Positions 44,206-53,724 of a stretch of 64,000 bases of DNA are shown piece by piece. The notes beneath the pieces are model-generated. The model made no database searches, was not told the DNA's origin, and saw only the letters and a program-made list of their open reading frames with translations. Position 1 is the stretch's first letter; every line of letters starts with the position of its first letter. The position numbers were made by a program, and so were the translations under genes. This stretch comes from Pseudomonas sichuanensis (GTDB taxonomy: Bacteria > Pseudomonadota > Gammaproteobacteria > Pseudomonadales > Pseudomonadaceae), in NCBI RefSeq assembly GCF_003231305.1, contig NZ_QKVM01000003.1:124001-188000 (forward strand), read 5' to 3'.

Positions 44206-45132
44206 ATGGCTATCCCGTCCACCGCTCCCGTTCCGCCCACCCGTAAACGTCACGCGCTGCTGCGTTGGCCTGCCTGGCTCGCTGCATTGGCGCTGATCGG
44301 CTATGGCTTGGCCGTGGCCATGCACTGGGATGACCGAGGGCTGCTGTGGATAAAGGAGCGCTTCGAGACCCAGGCCGAACGCCAGGAAAGCATCTGGCTG
44401 CCGGACTATGTGGTGGACATCGACGCCAAACCGCTACCGGGCATGGAGCGCGACGAGGCCTCTGACCTGGCGTACAGCCCGCACACCCGCACCCTGTTCG
44501 CGGTGATGGGCAAGCACCCCTTTCTGGTGGAGCTGACGCTTGACGGCGATGTGCTGCGCAAGATGCCGCTGGTAGGTTGGTCGAATCCGGAAGGCGTAGC
44601 GGTGCTGGAGGATGGCCAGATCGCCATCGTCGACGAGCGCAACCATGACCTGACCCTGGTCAAGGTGGACGCCGGCACCACGTCGTTGAACCGCGCCGAC
44701 TTCCACAGTTACGACCTGGGCGATGAAGGCAAAGGCAACAAGGGCTTCGAAGCGGTGGTCTGGGACCCGATGCGCCAGCGCCTGGTGATTGGCGAAGAGC
44801 GGCCGCCGCAACTGTACATCTGGAGCACCGATGGGCGCAGCCCGCTGAAGGGCGACAAGCAACCGCTGGCCAGTGACGAGCTCGACCTGCGCAATCTCTC
44901 TGCGCTGGGTGTCGACCCTCGCACCGGCCACCTGCTGGTGCTGTCGGCCGACTCCAACATGCTGCTTGAGCTCGATGAAAAGGGTGAACAGGTCAGCTTC
45001 ATGACCCTGCTCGGCGGTTTCAATGGCCTCAAGGACCGTATCCCCCGGGCAGAGGGCGTGGCCATGGACGAGCAGGGCAACCTCTATTTTGTCAGCGAGC
45101 CCAACCTGTTCTATCGCTTCAAGAAGCACTGA
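44206..45132 (+). CDS. SdiA-regulated-type protein (copy 1)
   Basis: A 308-residue protein with one N-terminal membrane anchor (about 20-40) and a beta-propeller-like domain of the SdiA-regulated/YjiK family. Blocks: EASDLAYSPHTRTLFAV, NPEGVAVLEDGQIAIVDERN, NKGFEAVVWDP and LYFVSEPNLFYRFKK. The domain faces the periplasm. CAGGACC precedes the ATG 44206. The next gene is a tandem paralogue. Function unknown. Confidence 0.85.
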   Translation: MAIPSTAPVPPTRKRHALLRWPAWLAALALIGYGLAVAMHWDDRGLLWIKERFETQAERQESIWLPDYVVDIDAKPLPGMERDEASDLAYSPHTRTLFAVMGKHPFLVELTLDGDVLRKMPLVGWSNPEGVAVLEDGQIAIVDERNHDLTLVKVDAGTTSLNRADFHSYDLGDEGKGNKGFEAVVWDPMRQRLVIGEERPPQLYIWSTDGRSPLKGDKQPLASDELDLRNLSALGVDPRTGHLLVLSADSNMLLELDEKGEQVSFMTLLGGFNGLKDRIPRAEGVAMDEQGNLYFVSEPNLFYRFKKH

Positions 45133-45221
45133 CGCGCAGTCAGGGGAACCCTACGCTGGCATTAAGCTTTGCTTCAGTTGGTAGTGGTTAGATTCGTGCT
45201 CATTTTGCCGAGTTTGCCCCC

Positions 45222-46127
45222 ATGCGCCCTAGCCGCCGTCTGATTTTTGCTGTCACCGCCTTCGTTCTACTGCTTTTCGCCGGCGTGGCAGGGCACGAGT
45301 TCCGTCTGTTCGAGCGCGGCTGGTTCAACCTCAAGACCTGGTGGCAGCCCGCGCAACAGAGCATGGGCCTGGACCGTTACCAGGTGGTGCTCGAGGCCCA
45401 GCCTGTCGCCGGGCTGGACGACGATATCTCGGCGCTGACCTACGATCCCGACCGCAAGAGCCTGTTCACCGTCACCAATGCCAAGTCCGAGCTGATCGAG
45501 TTGTCGCTGGACGGGCGCATCCTGCGCCGAATTGCGCTGACCGGCTTCGGTGACCCCGAAGCGGTGGAGTATGTGGGCCACAGCACCTATGTGATCACCG
45601 ATGAGCGCCAGCAGCGCTTGATTCGTGTGCGTCTGGATGACGACACCCTGTTCCTCGATGCCAACGATGCCGAGCAGCTCAGCCTGGGTATCGGCCTCAA
45701 TGGAAACAAGGGCTTCGAGGGGCTGGCCTATGACTCGGCAGGCAAGCGCCTGTTCGTGGCCAAGGAGCGGGACCCGATGGTGATCTACGAGGTGCATGGC
45801 TTTCCCCATGACAACCCCGACAAACCCTACGCCGTGCATGTGGTGCAGGACCGCAAGCGTGACCGGCGGTTGTTCGTGAGGGATCTGTCGAGCCTGCAGT
45901 ACGACGAGCGCAGCGGGCATCTGCTGGCGCTGTCGGACGAATCGCGGCTGGTGCTGGAGCTGGACGTGAAGGGCAGGCCGCTGAGCACGATGTCATTGCG
46001 CAATGGGTTTCAGGGCCTGAAGCAGACCGTGCCGCAGGCAGAGGGGATCGCGATGGATGACGCCGGGACCCTGTATCTGGTCAGTGAGCCGAACCTGTTC
46101 TATGTGTTCAAGCAGCCGGTTGACTGA
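45222..46127 (+). CDS. SdiA-regulated-type protein (copy 2)
   Basis: A 301-residue paralogue of the previous gene: same anchor, ISALTYDPDRKSLFTVTN, DPEAVEYVGHSTYVITDERQ, GNKGFEGLAYD and LYLVSEPNLFYVFK. The pair is about 40 percent identical by eye, so an old duplication. An 89-base gap with an AT-rich promoter-like stretch separates the two. Confidence 0.85.
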   Translation: MRPSRRLIFAVTAFVLLLFAGVAGHEFRLFERGWFNLKTWWQPAQQSMGLDRYQVVLEAQPVAGLDDDISALTYDPDRKSLFTVTNAKSELIELSLDGRILRRIALTGFGDPEAVEYVGHSTYVITDERQQRLIRVRLDDDTLFLDANDAEQLSLGIGLNGNKGFEGLAYDSAGKRLFVAKERDPMVIYEVHGFPHDNPDKPYAVHVVQDRKRDRRLFVRDLSSLQYDERSGHLLALSDESRLVLELDVKGRPLSTMSLRNGFQGLKQTVPQAEGIAMDDAGTLYLVSEPNLFYVFKQPVD

Positions 46128-46140
46128 AGGGGCTGAACAG

Positions 46141-46192
46141 ATCGCGGGGCAAGCCCGCTCCCACGCCCGTGGGAGCGGGCTTGCCCCGCGAT
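46141..46192. repeat. Palindromic repeat, type A, tight loop
   Basis: Exact 24-base arms and a loop of only four bases (GCCC), between convergent genes; the most stable hairpin of the set. Confidence 0.92.
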
Positions 46193-46206
46193 GGCGTCTG
46201 ACCTGC

Positions 46207-46881
46207 TTACTCGGCCTTGAGGGTCTTCACGCCTTCGGCGGTACCCAGCAACAGCACATCCGCCGGGCGCGCCGCGAACAGGCCGTTGGTGACCACGCCG
46301 ACAATGGCGTTGATCTGGCTTTCCAGCGCCACCGGGTCGGTGATCTGCAGGTTGTGCACATCGAGGATGACGTTGCCGTTGTCGGTCAGCACGCCCTCGC
46401 GGTACACCGGGTCGCCGCCCAGCTTGACCAACTGGCGCGCCACATGGCTGCGGGCCATGGGGATGACTTCGACCGGCAGCGGGAAGGCGCCCAGTACCGG
46501 TACCAGCTTGCTGGCGTCGGCGATGCAGATGAAGGTCTTGGCCACGGCCGCAACGATCTTCTCGCGGGTCAGGGCCGCGCCGCCGCCCTTGATCAGGTTG
46601 AGGTGGGCGTCGCTTTCGTCGGCGCCATCCACGTAGAACTCCAGCTCGCTGACGCTGTTCAGCTCATAGACCGGGATGCCATGGCCCTTCAGGCGCTGCG
46701 CGGTGGCCTCGGAGCTGGCGACGGCGCCGTCGAAGGCGGTCTTGTGCTGGGCCAGGGCATCGATGAAGAAGTTGGCGGTAGAGCCGGTGCCGACACCGAC
46801 GACGCTCTTTTCATCCAGTTTCGGCAGGATGAGGTCGACGGCGGCCTGGGCAACGGCCTGTTTGAGTTGGTCCTGGGTCAT
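46207..46881 (-). CDS. rpiA: Ribose-5-phosphate isomerase A
   Basis: A 224-residue isomerase interconverting ribose 5-phosphate and ribulose 5-phosphate. Substrate loop [16 protein letters not shown], catalytic acid in [20 protein letters not shown], and the Lys of the KGGG loop. Usual length is about 220. ATG at 46881, divergent from ilvA, sharing a 135-base promoter region. Confidence 0.97.
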   Translation of the reverse strand: MTQDQLKQAVAQAAVDLILPKLDEKSVVGVGTGSTANFFIDALAQHKTAFDGAVASSEATAQRLKGHGIPVYELNSVSELEFYVDGADESDAHLNLIKGGGAALTREKIVAAVAKTFICIADASKLVPVLGAFPLPVEVIPMARSHVARQLVKLGGDPVYREGVLTDNGNVILDVHNLQITDPVALESQINAIVGVVTNGLFAARPADVLLLGTAEGVKTLKAE

Positions 46882-47016
46882 GCGGGCTCCGGGAGGGGCT
46901 GGGCGGAAATCGAAAGGGGCCTAGTATAACGGCTCGCGCGGCTTTGCTGTGGTCGCCCGACGTAGCGCTGCGGTAGACTCCCAGGCCTTGTCCCGCGGCC
47001 CAGTGATGCTTTCCCG

Positions 47017-48531
47017 ATGCTCGAACAGTACGTCAAGAAGATCCTCACCTCGCGCGTCTACGACGTTGCCGTCGAAACCCCGCTGCACAGTGCCGGCCAG
47101 CTGAGCAAGCGCCTGGGCAACACGGTGCTGCTCAAGCGCGAGGACCTGCAGCCGGTGTTCTCGTTCAAGATCCGCGGGGCCTACAACAAGCTGGCGCAGT
47201 TGAGCGCGGAGGAACTGGCCCGTGGCGTGGTCACCGCGTCGGCCGGCAACCACGCCCAGGGCGTGGCCCTGGCCGCCCGCGAGCTGGGCATCAAGGCCAC
47301 CATCGTGATGCCCAAGACCACCCCGGAGATCAAGATCGAGGGCGTGCGTTCGCGCGGCGGCAAGGTGGTGCTGCATGGCGACTCCTTTCCCGAGGCGCTG
47401 GCCTATTCGCTGAAGCTGGTCGACGAGAAGGGCTTCGTCTACATCCACCCCTATGACGACCCGCACACCATCGCCGGCCAAGGCACGGTGGCCATGGAAA
47501 TCCTGCGTCAGCACCCGGGCCAGCTCGATGCGATATTCGTGCCGGTCGGCGGCGGCGGCCTGATCGCCGGCATCGCCGCCTACGTGAAGTACCTGCGCCC
47601 GGAGATCAAGGTGATCGGCGTCGAGCCGGACGATTCCAACTGCCTGCAGGCCGCCATGGCTGCCGGCGAGCGCGTGGTGCTGCCGCAGGTCGGGCTGTTC
47701 GCCGACGGCGTGGCGGTGGCGCAGATCGGTCAGCACACCTTCGACATCTGCCGCCATCATGTGGATGAAGTGATCACTGTCAGCACCGACGAGATCTGTG
47801 CGGCGATCAAGGATATCTACGACGATACCCGCTCGATCACCGAACCTGCCGGCGCACTGGGTGTGGCCGGGATCAAGAAGTACGTCGAACTCAAAGGCGT
47901 GACCGGGCAGACCCTGGTGGCCATCGACTCCGGCGCCAACGTCAACTTCGACCGCCTGCGCCATGTCGCCGAGCGCGCCGAACTGGGCGAGAAGCGCGAG
48001 GCGATCATTGCCGTGACCATCCCCGAGCGCCCGGGCAGCTTCAAGGCCTTTTGCGAGGCCATCGGCAAGCGCCAGATCACCGAGTTCAACTACCGCAAGC
48101 ACACCTCGGACGAGGCGCACATCTTCGTTGGCGTGCAGACCCATCCGGACACCGACCCGCGTGCGGCACTGGTGCAGCAGTTGACCGAGCAAGGTTTCCC
48201 GGTCACCGACCTGACCGACAACGAGCTGGCCAAGCTGCATATCCGTCACATGGTCGGCGGCCACTCGGCCGGGGCCCGCGACGAGATCGTGCTGCGTTTC
48301 GAATTCCCCGAGCGGCCGGGTGCATTGTTCAACTTCCTCAACAAACTGGGCGGGCGCTGGAACATCTCGATGTTCCACTACCGTAACCACGGCGCCGCCG
48401 ACGGCCGCGTAGTGGCGGGGCTGCAGGTGCCGGAAGACGAGCGTCACCTGGTGCCGGCGGCGCTGGCCAAGATCGGCTACCCGTATTGGGACGAGACCGA
48501 GAACCCGGCTTACCGGCTATTCTTGGGCTGA
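47017..48531 (+). CDS. ilvA: Threonine ammonia-lyase, biosynthetic
   Basis: A 504-residue PLP enzyme deaminating threonine to 2-oxobutanoate for isoleucine synthesis. PLP-Lys in FSFKIRGAYNK, the phosphate-binding loop VPVGGGGLIAG, and SAGNHAQGVAL. The C-terminal half holds two ACT-like regulatory domains (about 325-395, with RPGSFKAFCEAIG, and 420-500, with RPGALFNFLNKLG), the target of isoleucine inhibition. Length is that of the biosynthetic, not catabolic, enzyme. Confidence 0.96.
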   Translation: MLEQYVKKILTSRVYDVAVETPLHSAGQLSKRLGNTVLLKREDLQPVFSFKIRGAYNKLAQLSAEELARGVVTASAGNHAQGVALAARELGIKATIVMPKTTPEIKIEGVRSRGGKVVLHGDSFPEALAYSLKLVDEKGFVYIHPYDDPHTIAGQGTVAMEILRQHPGQLDAIFVPVGGGGLIAGIAAYVKYLRPEIKVIGVEPDDSNCLQAAMAAGERVVLPQVGLFADGVAVAQIGQHTFDICRHHVDEVITVSTDEICAAIKDIYDDTRSITEPAGALGVAGIKKYVELKGVTGQTLVAIDSGANVNFDRLRHVAERAELGEKREAIIAVTIPERPGSFKAFCEAIGKRQITEFNYRKHTSDEAHIFVGVQTHPDTDPRAALVQQLTEQGFPVTDLTDNELAKLHIRHMVGGHSAGARDEIVLRFEFPERPGALFNFLNKLGGRWNISMFHYRNHGAADGRVVAGLQVPEDERHLVPAALAKIGYPYWDETENPAYRLFLG

Positions 48532-48538
48532 AGACCCC

Positions 48539-48594
48539 ATCGCGGGGCAAGCCCGCTCCCACGTTACGGCGTGGGAGCGGGCTTGCCCCGCGAT
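48539..48594. repeat. Palindromic repeat, type A
   Basis: Exact arms, eight-base loop, directly after the ilvA stop; the next gene begins 32 bases on. Confidence 0.9.
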
Positions 48595-48625
48595 GCTGGA
48601 TGGCCCGCAGAAGGAATCTCGACAA

Positions 48626-49051
48626 ATGGAACACCTGACCACCCTCAAGACCCTGCACATCCTCGCCACCGCGCTGCTGTTGCTGGGCGCGCTGGGCCTG
48701 GCAATCTGGACCGGCTACGCCCGTCGCAAAGGCGATGCCGAGGCCTACGCCAAACTGCTGCGCCGGCCACTGGTGTTCGTCTGGCTGCTGATGGGCCTGT
48801 GCCTGGTGAGCATGCCGTTCACTGGCTGGTGGCTGGTGCACCTGGTGGGGTGGCCGCTGGGGCAGGCCTGGGTGCTGGCGTCCAGCGTCATCTATACCGT
48901 TGGCGCGTTTGCGCTGTGGTGGCTGCTGGTGCGCTTGAACCGGCTGCGCAAGGCCGAAGTGGTGGGGTTGAAGTTCACCCTGGCGCTGGCGGTGTTCAGC
49001 GGCGTGTGCTTCCTGTCCATTGCCGGGCTGATGGGCGCCAAACCGGTCTAG
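48626..49051 (+). CDS. DUF2269 membrane protein
   Basis: A 141-residue integral membrane protein with four hydrophobic helices (LHILATALLLLGALGLAIW; FVWLLMGLCLVSMPFTGWWL; WVLASSVIYTVGAFALWWLL; FTLALAVFSGVCFLSIAGLM). This matches the DUF2269 family of unknown function. GAAGGAATC precedes ATG 48626; the frame upstream runs into the palindromic repeat. Confidence 0.82.
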   Translation: MEHLTTLKTLHILATALLLLGALGLAIWTGYARRKGDAEAYAKLLRRPLVFVWLLMGLCLVSMPFTGWWLVHLVGWPLGQAWVLASSVIYTVGAFALWWLLVRLNRLRKAEVVGLKFTLALAVFSGVCFLSIAGLMGAKPV

Positions 49052-49059
49052 GCCCTTTT

Positions 49060-49166
49060 GGGGCTGCCTTGCAGCCCAATCGCCGGCAAGCCGGCTCCCA
49101 CAAGGATCGGGTTTGCACTTCCCCTGTGGGAGCCGGCTTGCCGGCGATTGGGCCGCAAGCGGCCCC
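49060..49166. repeat. Palindromic repeat, type D with outer hairpins
   Basis: Arms with core ATCGCCGGCAAGCCGGCTCC, flanked by GGGGCTGCCTTGCAGCCC and GGGCCGCAAGCGGCCCC. Lies between convergent genes. Confidence 0.88.
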
Positions 49167-49173
49167 GGCATTC

Positions 49174-49830
49174 TCAACCCCTCAACGAAATCACCTTCCA
49201 CCCGCGCCGCTGCGCCTCGGCCCGCAGATTCGGGTCCGGGTCCACCGCCACGGCATGGGTCACCTGTTCCAATAGCGGCACATCGTTCATCGAATCGCTG
49301 TAGAAGTAGCTGTCTTCCAGGTCGAAGCCGTTCTCCAGCATCCAGCGGTTCAGCCGCGTCACCTTGCCTTCACGGAAGCAGGGTATATCGGTACTGCGCC
49401 CGGTATAGCGCCCGTCCTGCGTTTCGCATTCGGTCGCCAGCAGCACGCGCACGCCCAGGCGGCGGGCGATGGGCGCGGTGACGAAGCGGTTGGTGGCGGT
49501 GATGATCACCAACTGGTCGCCGGCCTCGCGGTGCTGCTGCAGCAACGCCAGGGCCTTGGGCAGGATCATCGGCTCGATGCAGTCGCGCATGAACTCGCGG
49601 TGCCATTGCGCAAGCTGTGCAGGTTCGGTAGCGGCAAGGATCTCCATGGAGAAGGCCAGGTAGGCCGAAAGGTCCAGGCTGCCGTGCAGGTAGTCCTGGT
49701 AGAAGGCATCGTTGCGTGCCTTGTACGCGGCAGGGTCGAGAATGCCCCGTTCGCACAGGTAGTCACCCCAGGCGTGGTCGCTGTCGCCGCCGAGGAGGGT
49801 ATTGTCCAGATCGAATAAAGCCAGGCGCAT
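49174..49830 (-). CDS. HAD-family phosphatase, SerB-like subfamily
   Basis: A 218-residue HAD hydrolase of the IB (phosphoserine-phosphatase-like) group. Motif [15 protein letters not shown], motif II Thr in IITATNRF, and motif [19 protein letters not shown]. Substrate unknown; relatives dephosphorylate histidinol phosphate or phosphoserine. Position next to rppH is conserved in pseudomonads from memory. Start at 49830. Confidence 0.9.
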   Translation of the reverse strand: MRLALFDLDNTLLGGDSDHAWGDYLCERGILDPAAYKARNDAFYQDYLHGSLDLSAYLAFSMEILAATEPAQLAQWHREFMRDCIEPMILPKALALLQQHREAGDQLVIITATNRFVTAPIARRLGVRVLLATECETQDGRYTGRSTDIPCFREGKVTRLNRWMLENGFDLEDSYFYSDSMNDVPLLEQVTHAVAVDPDPNLRAEAQRRGWKVISLRG

Positions 49831-49971
49831 GGGAATGTCTCGCAGAAGCCCTCGGGAAGCCCTGCACGATACGGAGTTTTCACCTCGCTGCACATAAGCT
49901 TGGCGGGCGCGTTGCTGCGCTCGCAAGCTTTGTGGAACAATGCCGCGACATGCGTTTGCGAGGTTGCTGCC

Positions 49972-50451
49972 GTGATCGACCCGGATGGTTTTCGCCCCAA
50001 TGTCGGGATCATTCTTACGAATGATGCCGGGCAGGTGCTATGGGCTCGGCGGATCAACCAGGATGCCTGGCAGTTTCCCCAGGGAGGCATCAACCCTGAC
50101 GAGACGCCGGAAGACGCCCTGTACCGCGAGCTGAATGAAGAAGTCGGCCTTGAGCGCGACGATGTGGAAATTCTTGCCTGCACCCGTGGCTGGTTGCGTT
50201 ATCGTTTACCCCAGCGCCTGGTGCGCACCCACAGCCAGCCGCTGTGCATCGGCCAGAAGCAAAAGTGGTTCCTGCTGCGCCTTGTGAGCAATGAGCAACG
50301 GGTGCGCATGGACCTGACTGGCAAACCGGAATTCGACGGCTGGCGCTGGGTCAGCTACTGGTATCCGCTGGGCCAGGTGGTGACATTCAAGCGCGAGGTC
50401 TACCGACGCGCCCTGAAAGAGCTAGCCCCGCGCCTGCTGACGCGCGACTGA
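49972..50451 (+). CDS. rppH: RNA pyrophosphohydrolase RppH
   Basis: A 159-residue Nudix enzyme that removes pyrophosphate from mRNA 5' ends and so starts RNA decay. The Nudix box is [20 protein letters not shown] followed by VG (about residues 38-60), and FRPNVGII and QFPQGG are family-specific. Start is a GTG at 49972 ([11 protein letters not shown]), which gives the standard 159 residues. It is followed after 22 bases by ptsP, as in many gamma-proteobacteria. Confidence 0.95.
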   Translation: MIDPDGFRPNVGIILTNDAGQVLWARRINQDAWQFPQGGINPDETPEDALYRELNEEVGLERDDVEILACTRGWLRYRLPQRLVRTHSQPLCIGQKQKWFLLRLVSNEQRVRMDLTGKPEFDGWRWVSYWYPLGQVVTFKREVYRRALKELAPRLLTRD

Positions 50452-50473
50452 CGACGGAGTCCGACCCCGAGCC

Positions 50474-52753
50474 ATGCTCAATACGCTGCGCAAGATCGTC
50501 CAGGAAGTGAACTCCGCCAAAGATCTCAAGACGGCGTTGGGTATCATTGTCTTGCGCGTCAAGGAAGCCATGGGCAGCCAGGTCTGCTCGGTCTACCTGC
50601 TCGATCCTGAGACCAACCGCTTCGTGCTGATGGCCAGCGAAGGCCTCAACAAGCGCTCCATCGGCAAGGTCAGCATGGCCCCCAACGAGGGCCTGGTCGG
50701 CCTGGTCGGCACCCGGGAAGAGCCGCTGAACCTGGAAAACGCCGCCGACCACCCCCGCTACCGCTACTTCGCCGAGACCGGCGAAGAGAAATTCGCCTCC
50801 TTCCTCGGTGCACCGATCATCCATCACCGCCGCGTGGTCGGGGTGCTGGTCATCCAGCAGAAAGAGCGTCGCCAGTTCGATGAAGGCGAGGAAGCCTTCC
50901 TGGTCACCATGAGCGCCCAGCTCGCCGGGGTTATCGCCCATGCCGAGGCCACCGGCTCGATCCGCGGCCTGGGCCGCCAGGGCAAGGGCATCCAGGAGGC
51001 GCGCTTCGTCGGTGTGCCGGGCTCGCCAGGGGCTGCGGTCGGCCGCGCCGTGGTGATGCTGCCGCCGGCCGATCTGGAAGTGGTGCCGGACAAGACCGTC
51101 GAAGACATCGACAACGAACTCAAGCTGTTCAACAACGCCCTCGAAGGCGTGCGCGAAGACATGCGCAAGCTGTCGGCCAAGCTGGCCACCCAGCTGCGCC
51201 CGGAAGAGCGCGCGTTGTTCGACGTTTACCTGATGATGCTCGAGGACGCCGCCCTCGGTGGCGAGGTGACCGAGGTCATCAAGACCGGCCAGTGGGCCCA
51301 AGGTGCGCTGCGCCAGGTCGTTGGCGAGCACGTCAACCGCTTCGAACTGATGGACGACGACTACCTGCGCGAGCGCGCCTCCGACGTCAAGGACCTCGGC
51401 CGCCGCCTGCTCGCCTACTTGCAGGAAGCCCGTTCGCAGTCGCTGGTGTACCAGGACAACACCATCCTGGTCAGCGAAGAGCTGACCCCCGCCATGCTTG
51501 GCGAGGTGCCGGAAGGCAAGTTGGTCGGCCTGGTCTCGGTGCTCGGTTCGGGCAACTCCCACGTGGCGATTCTCGCCCGGGCCATGGGCATCCCCACGGT
51601 CATGGGCCTGGTCGACCTGCCGTATTCGAAAGTCGACGGCATCGAGCTGATCGTCGACGGCTACAAGGGCGAGGTATACACCAACCCCGGCGAAGTGCTG
51701 CGCAAGCAGTACCGCGACGTGGTCGAGGAGGAGCGCCAGCTGGCCCAGGGGCTCGACGCCCTGCGCGAGCTGCCGTGCATCACCCCGGACGGCCACCGCA
51801 TGCCGCTGTGGGTCAACACCGGGCTGCTCGCCGACGTGGCGCGCGCCCAGCAGCGTGGCGCCGAGGGTGTCGGCCTGTACCGCACCGAAGTGCCGTTCAT
51901 GATCAACCAGCGCTTCCCCAGTGAGAAGGAGCAGTTGGCGATCTACCGCGAGCAGTTGCAGGCGTTCCACCCGCTGCCGGTGACCATGCGCACCCTCGAC
52001 ATCGGTGGCGACAAGGCGCTGTCGTACTTCCCGATCAAGGAAGAGAACCCGTTCCTCGGCTGGCGCGGCATCCGTGTCACCCTCGACCACCCGGAAATCT
52101 TCCTGGTGCAGACCCGCGCCATGCTCAAGGCCAGCGAGGGCCTGAACAACCTGCGCATCCTGCTGCCGATGATTTCCGGCATCCACGAGCTGGAAGAGGC
52201 ACTGCACCTGATTCACCGCGCCTGGGGCGAAGTCCGCGACGAGGGCACCGACGTGCCGATGCCGCCGGTGGGCGTGATGGTGGAAATCCCCGCGGCGGTG
52301 TACCAGACCAAGGAGCTGGCGCGGCAGGTGGACTTCCTGTCGGTCGGTTCCAACGACCTTACCCAGTACCTGTTGGCGGTCGACCGCAACAACCCGCGGG
52401 TTGCCGACCTCTACGACTACCTGCACCCAGCCGTGCTGCAAGCCCTGAACACCGTGGTGCGCGACGCCCATGGCGAAGGCAAGCCGGTGAGCATCTGTGG
52501 CGAGATGGCGGGCGACCCGGCAGCGGCGATCCTGTTGATGGCCATGGGCTTCGACAGCTTGTCGATGAACGCCACCAACTTGCCGAAAGTGAAATGGATG
52601 CTGCGCCAGATCAACATGAGCAAGGCCAAGGAGTTGCTGGTCGATGCCATGAGCCATGACAACCCGCAGGTTATCCACAGCTCGCTGCAGCTGGCGCTGA
52701 AGAACCTGGGGCTGGCGCGGATGATCGGGCCTGGGGCTAACAAAACCCTCTGA
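50474..52753 (+). CDS. ptsP: PtsP, EI of nitrogen phosphotransferase system
   Basis: A 759-residue phosphoenolpyruvate-protein phosphotransferase. A GAF sensory domain (about 1-165) precedes the EI part (170-759). The phospho-accepting His is near residue 363 in GSGNSHVAILAR; the PEP-binding barrel has GVGLYRTEVPFM, RTLDIGGDK and SVGSNDLTQYLLAVDR. It starts the phosphorelay to NPr and EIIA-Ntr, regulating nitrogen and potassium balance and, in Pseudomonas, polyhydroxyalkanoate and virulence traits. Confidence 0.96.
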   Translation: MLNTLRKIVQEVNSAKDLKTALGIIVLRVKEAMGSQVCSVYLLDPETNRFVLMASEGLNKRSIGKVSMAPNEGLVGLVGTREEPLNLENAADHPRYRYFAETGEEKFASFLGAPIIHHRRVVGVLVIQQKERRQFDEGEEAFLVTMSAQLAGVIAHAEATGSIRGLGRQGKGIQEARFVGVPGSPGAAVGRAVVMLPPADLEVVPDKTVEDIDNELKLFNNALEGVREDMRKLSAKLATQLRPEERALFDVYLMMLEDAALGGEVTEVIKTGQWAQGALRQVVGEHVNRFELMDDDYLRERASDVKDLGRRLLAYLQEARSQSLVYQDNTILVSEELTPAMLGEVPEGKLVGLVSVLGSGNSHVAILARAMGIPTVMGLVDLPYSKVDGIELIVDGYKGEVYTNPGEVLRKQYRDVVEEERQLAQGLDALRELPCITPDGHRMPLWVNTGLLADVARAQQRGAEGVGLYRTEVPFMINQRFPSEKEQLAIYREQLQAFHPLPVTMRTLDIGGDKALSYFPIKEENPFLGWRGIRVTLDHPEIFLVQTRAMLKASEGLNNLRILLPMISGIHELEEALHLIHRAWGEVRDEGTDVPMPPVGVMVEIPAAVYQTKELARQVDFLSVGSNDLTQYLLAVDRNNPRVADLYDYLHPAVLQALNTVVRDAHGEGKPVSICGEMAGDPAAAILLMAMGFDSLSMNATNLPKVKWMLRQINMSKAKELLVDAMSHDNPQVIHSSLQLALKNLGLARMIGPGANKTL

Positions 52754-52768
52754 ATTCGATGTGGCCCT

Positions 52769-52836
52769 ATCGCGGGGCAAGCCCGCTCCCACGCAGGCTA
52801 TAAGCAGACTGCGTGGGAGCGGGCTTGCCCCGCGAT
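52769..52836. repeat. Palindromic repeat, type A
   Basis: Exact 24-base arms extended by GCAG/CTGC, loop about 12 bases, between convergent ptsP and NRDE gene. Confidence 0.9.
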
Positions 52837-52846
52837 GAGGGCTGGC

Positions 52847-53593
52847 TCAGACCTCCAGGCTCACCTCCCCCAGATGCCCCCCAAACGGCCCGAAACTGCG
52901 CTCCACCATGCGCCGCCGCCCCCGGTCATCCACAATCAGCACCGTACTCGCCCGCGTCCCGTAGTTCTGGCTGGCGATGAACACGCTCGACAGCAGCCGC
53001 TCGGTGGCCAGCCCCACGCCGGTCTCGGGCAGTTCGCTGTCCGCGGCCGGCTCACCGTCGGCCAGCAAACGCAAAAGTTGTTCTGGTTCAGCTGATTCGA
53101 GCAACTTCAGCAGCCCGCTGCGCGCCTTGACCAGCTTGGGCCACGGCGTGTCCAACCCGGCATTCGAAAGCCCGTAGACCCCAGGCTCCAGCAAGCGTGG
53201 CGTCGCTTCCCAGGCATGCAGGTAGCCCAGCTGCTCGGCATCCCCGACCAGCAGGTTGAAGCCGGAGTACTGCCCGCTGCGGCTGGCGACCAGGTCCAGA
53301 TACGCCTCAACCCCCAGTTCGCCCTGCAGAAACGCCGCCACCAGATCGCCCCGCGAGCGTGGCCCCAGCGCCTGGCGCGGGTCGCGGATATTGGTCAGCG
53401 CGGCGAAGCGCCCCTGCGGCCCTACGCCAAGCCAGGTACCGCCGGCCTCCAGGTCGCGCCCGGCGTACACCCCCGGCGCATCCGCCCAGGCCGCCAGGGC
53501 CTGGGTCGGGCGGGCATGGAACTCGTCACGGTTGGCCGCGACGATCAGCGGCCGGGCGGTACCCGGCCGCCAGGCGAATACGATCAGGCACAT
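52847..53593 (-). CDS. NRDE-family (TANGO2-like) protein
   Basis: A 248-residue protein beginning MCLIVFAW and carrying AANRDEFHARPT, the NRDE motif that names the family, then GGTWLGV and ALTNIRDP. It resembles Ntn-hydrolase-like folds with Cys2 at the N-terminus. Proposed roles include heme trafficking and metabolite handling; not established here. Confidence 0.9.
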   Translation of the reverse strand: MCLIVFAWRPGTARPLIVAANRDEFHARPTQALAAWADAPGVYAGRDLEAGGTWLGVGPQGRFAALTNIRDPRQALGPRSRGDLVAAFLQGELGVEAYLDLVASRSGQYSGFNLLVGDAEQLGYLHAWEATPRLLEPGVYGLSNAGLDTPWPKLVKARSGLLKLLESAEPEQLLRLLADGEPAADSELPETGVGLATERLLSSVFIASQNYGTRASTVLIVDDRGRRRMVERSFGPFGGHLGEVSLEV

Positions 53594-53724
53594 AGGTTGT
53601 CCCCTGTGTTTTCGGCCACTCTACCCGCGCCGGGGGAGCTGATCCATCACCTGACACAGACTTCACTAGAGCGCCGGGCTTGGCTTCCGTTACCATGCCG
53701 GATTGTTTTCCACAGGGGCCACGA

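Noticed and set aside
50387-52792. Minus-strand open frame of about 800 codons opposite ptsP
   Set aside because: Antisense shadow; ptsP has complete GAF and EI motifs in the other strand.
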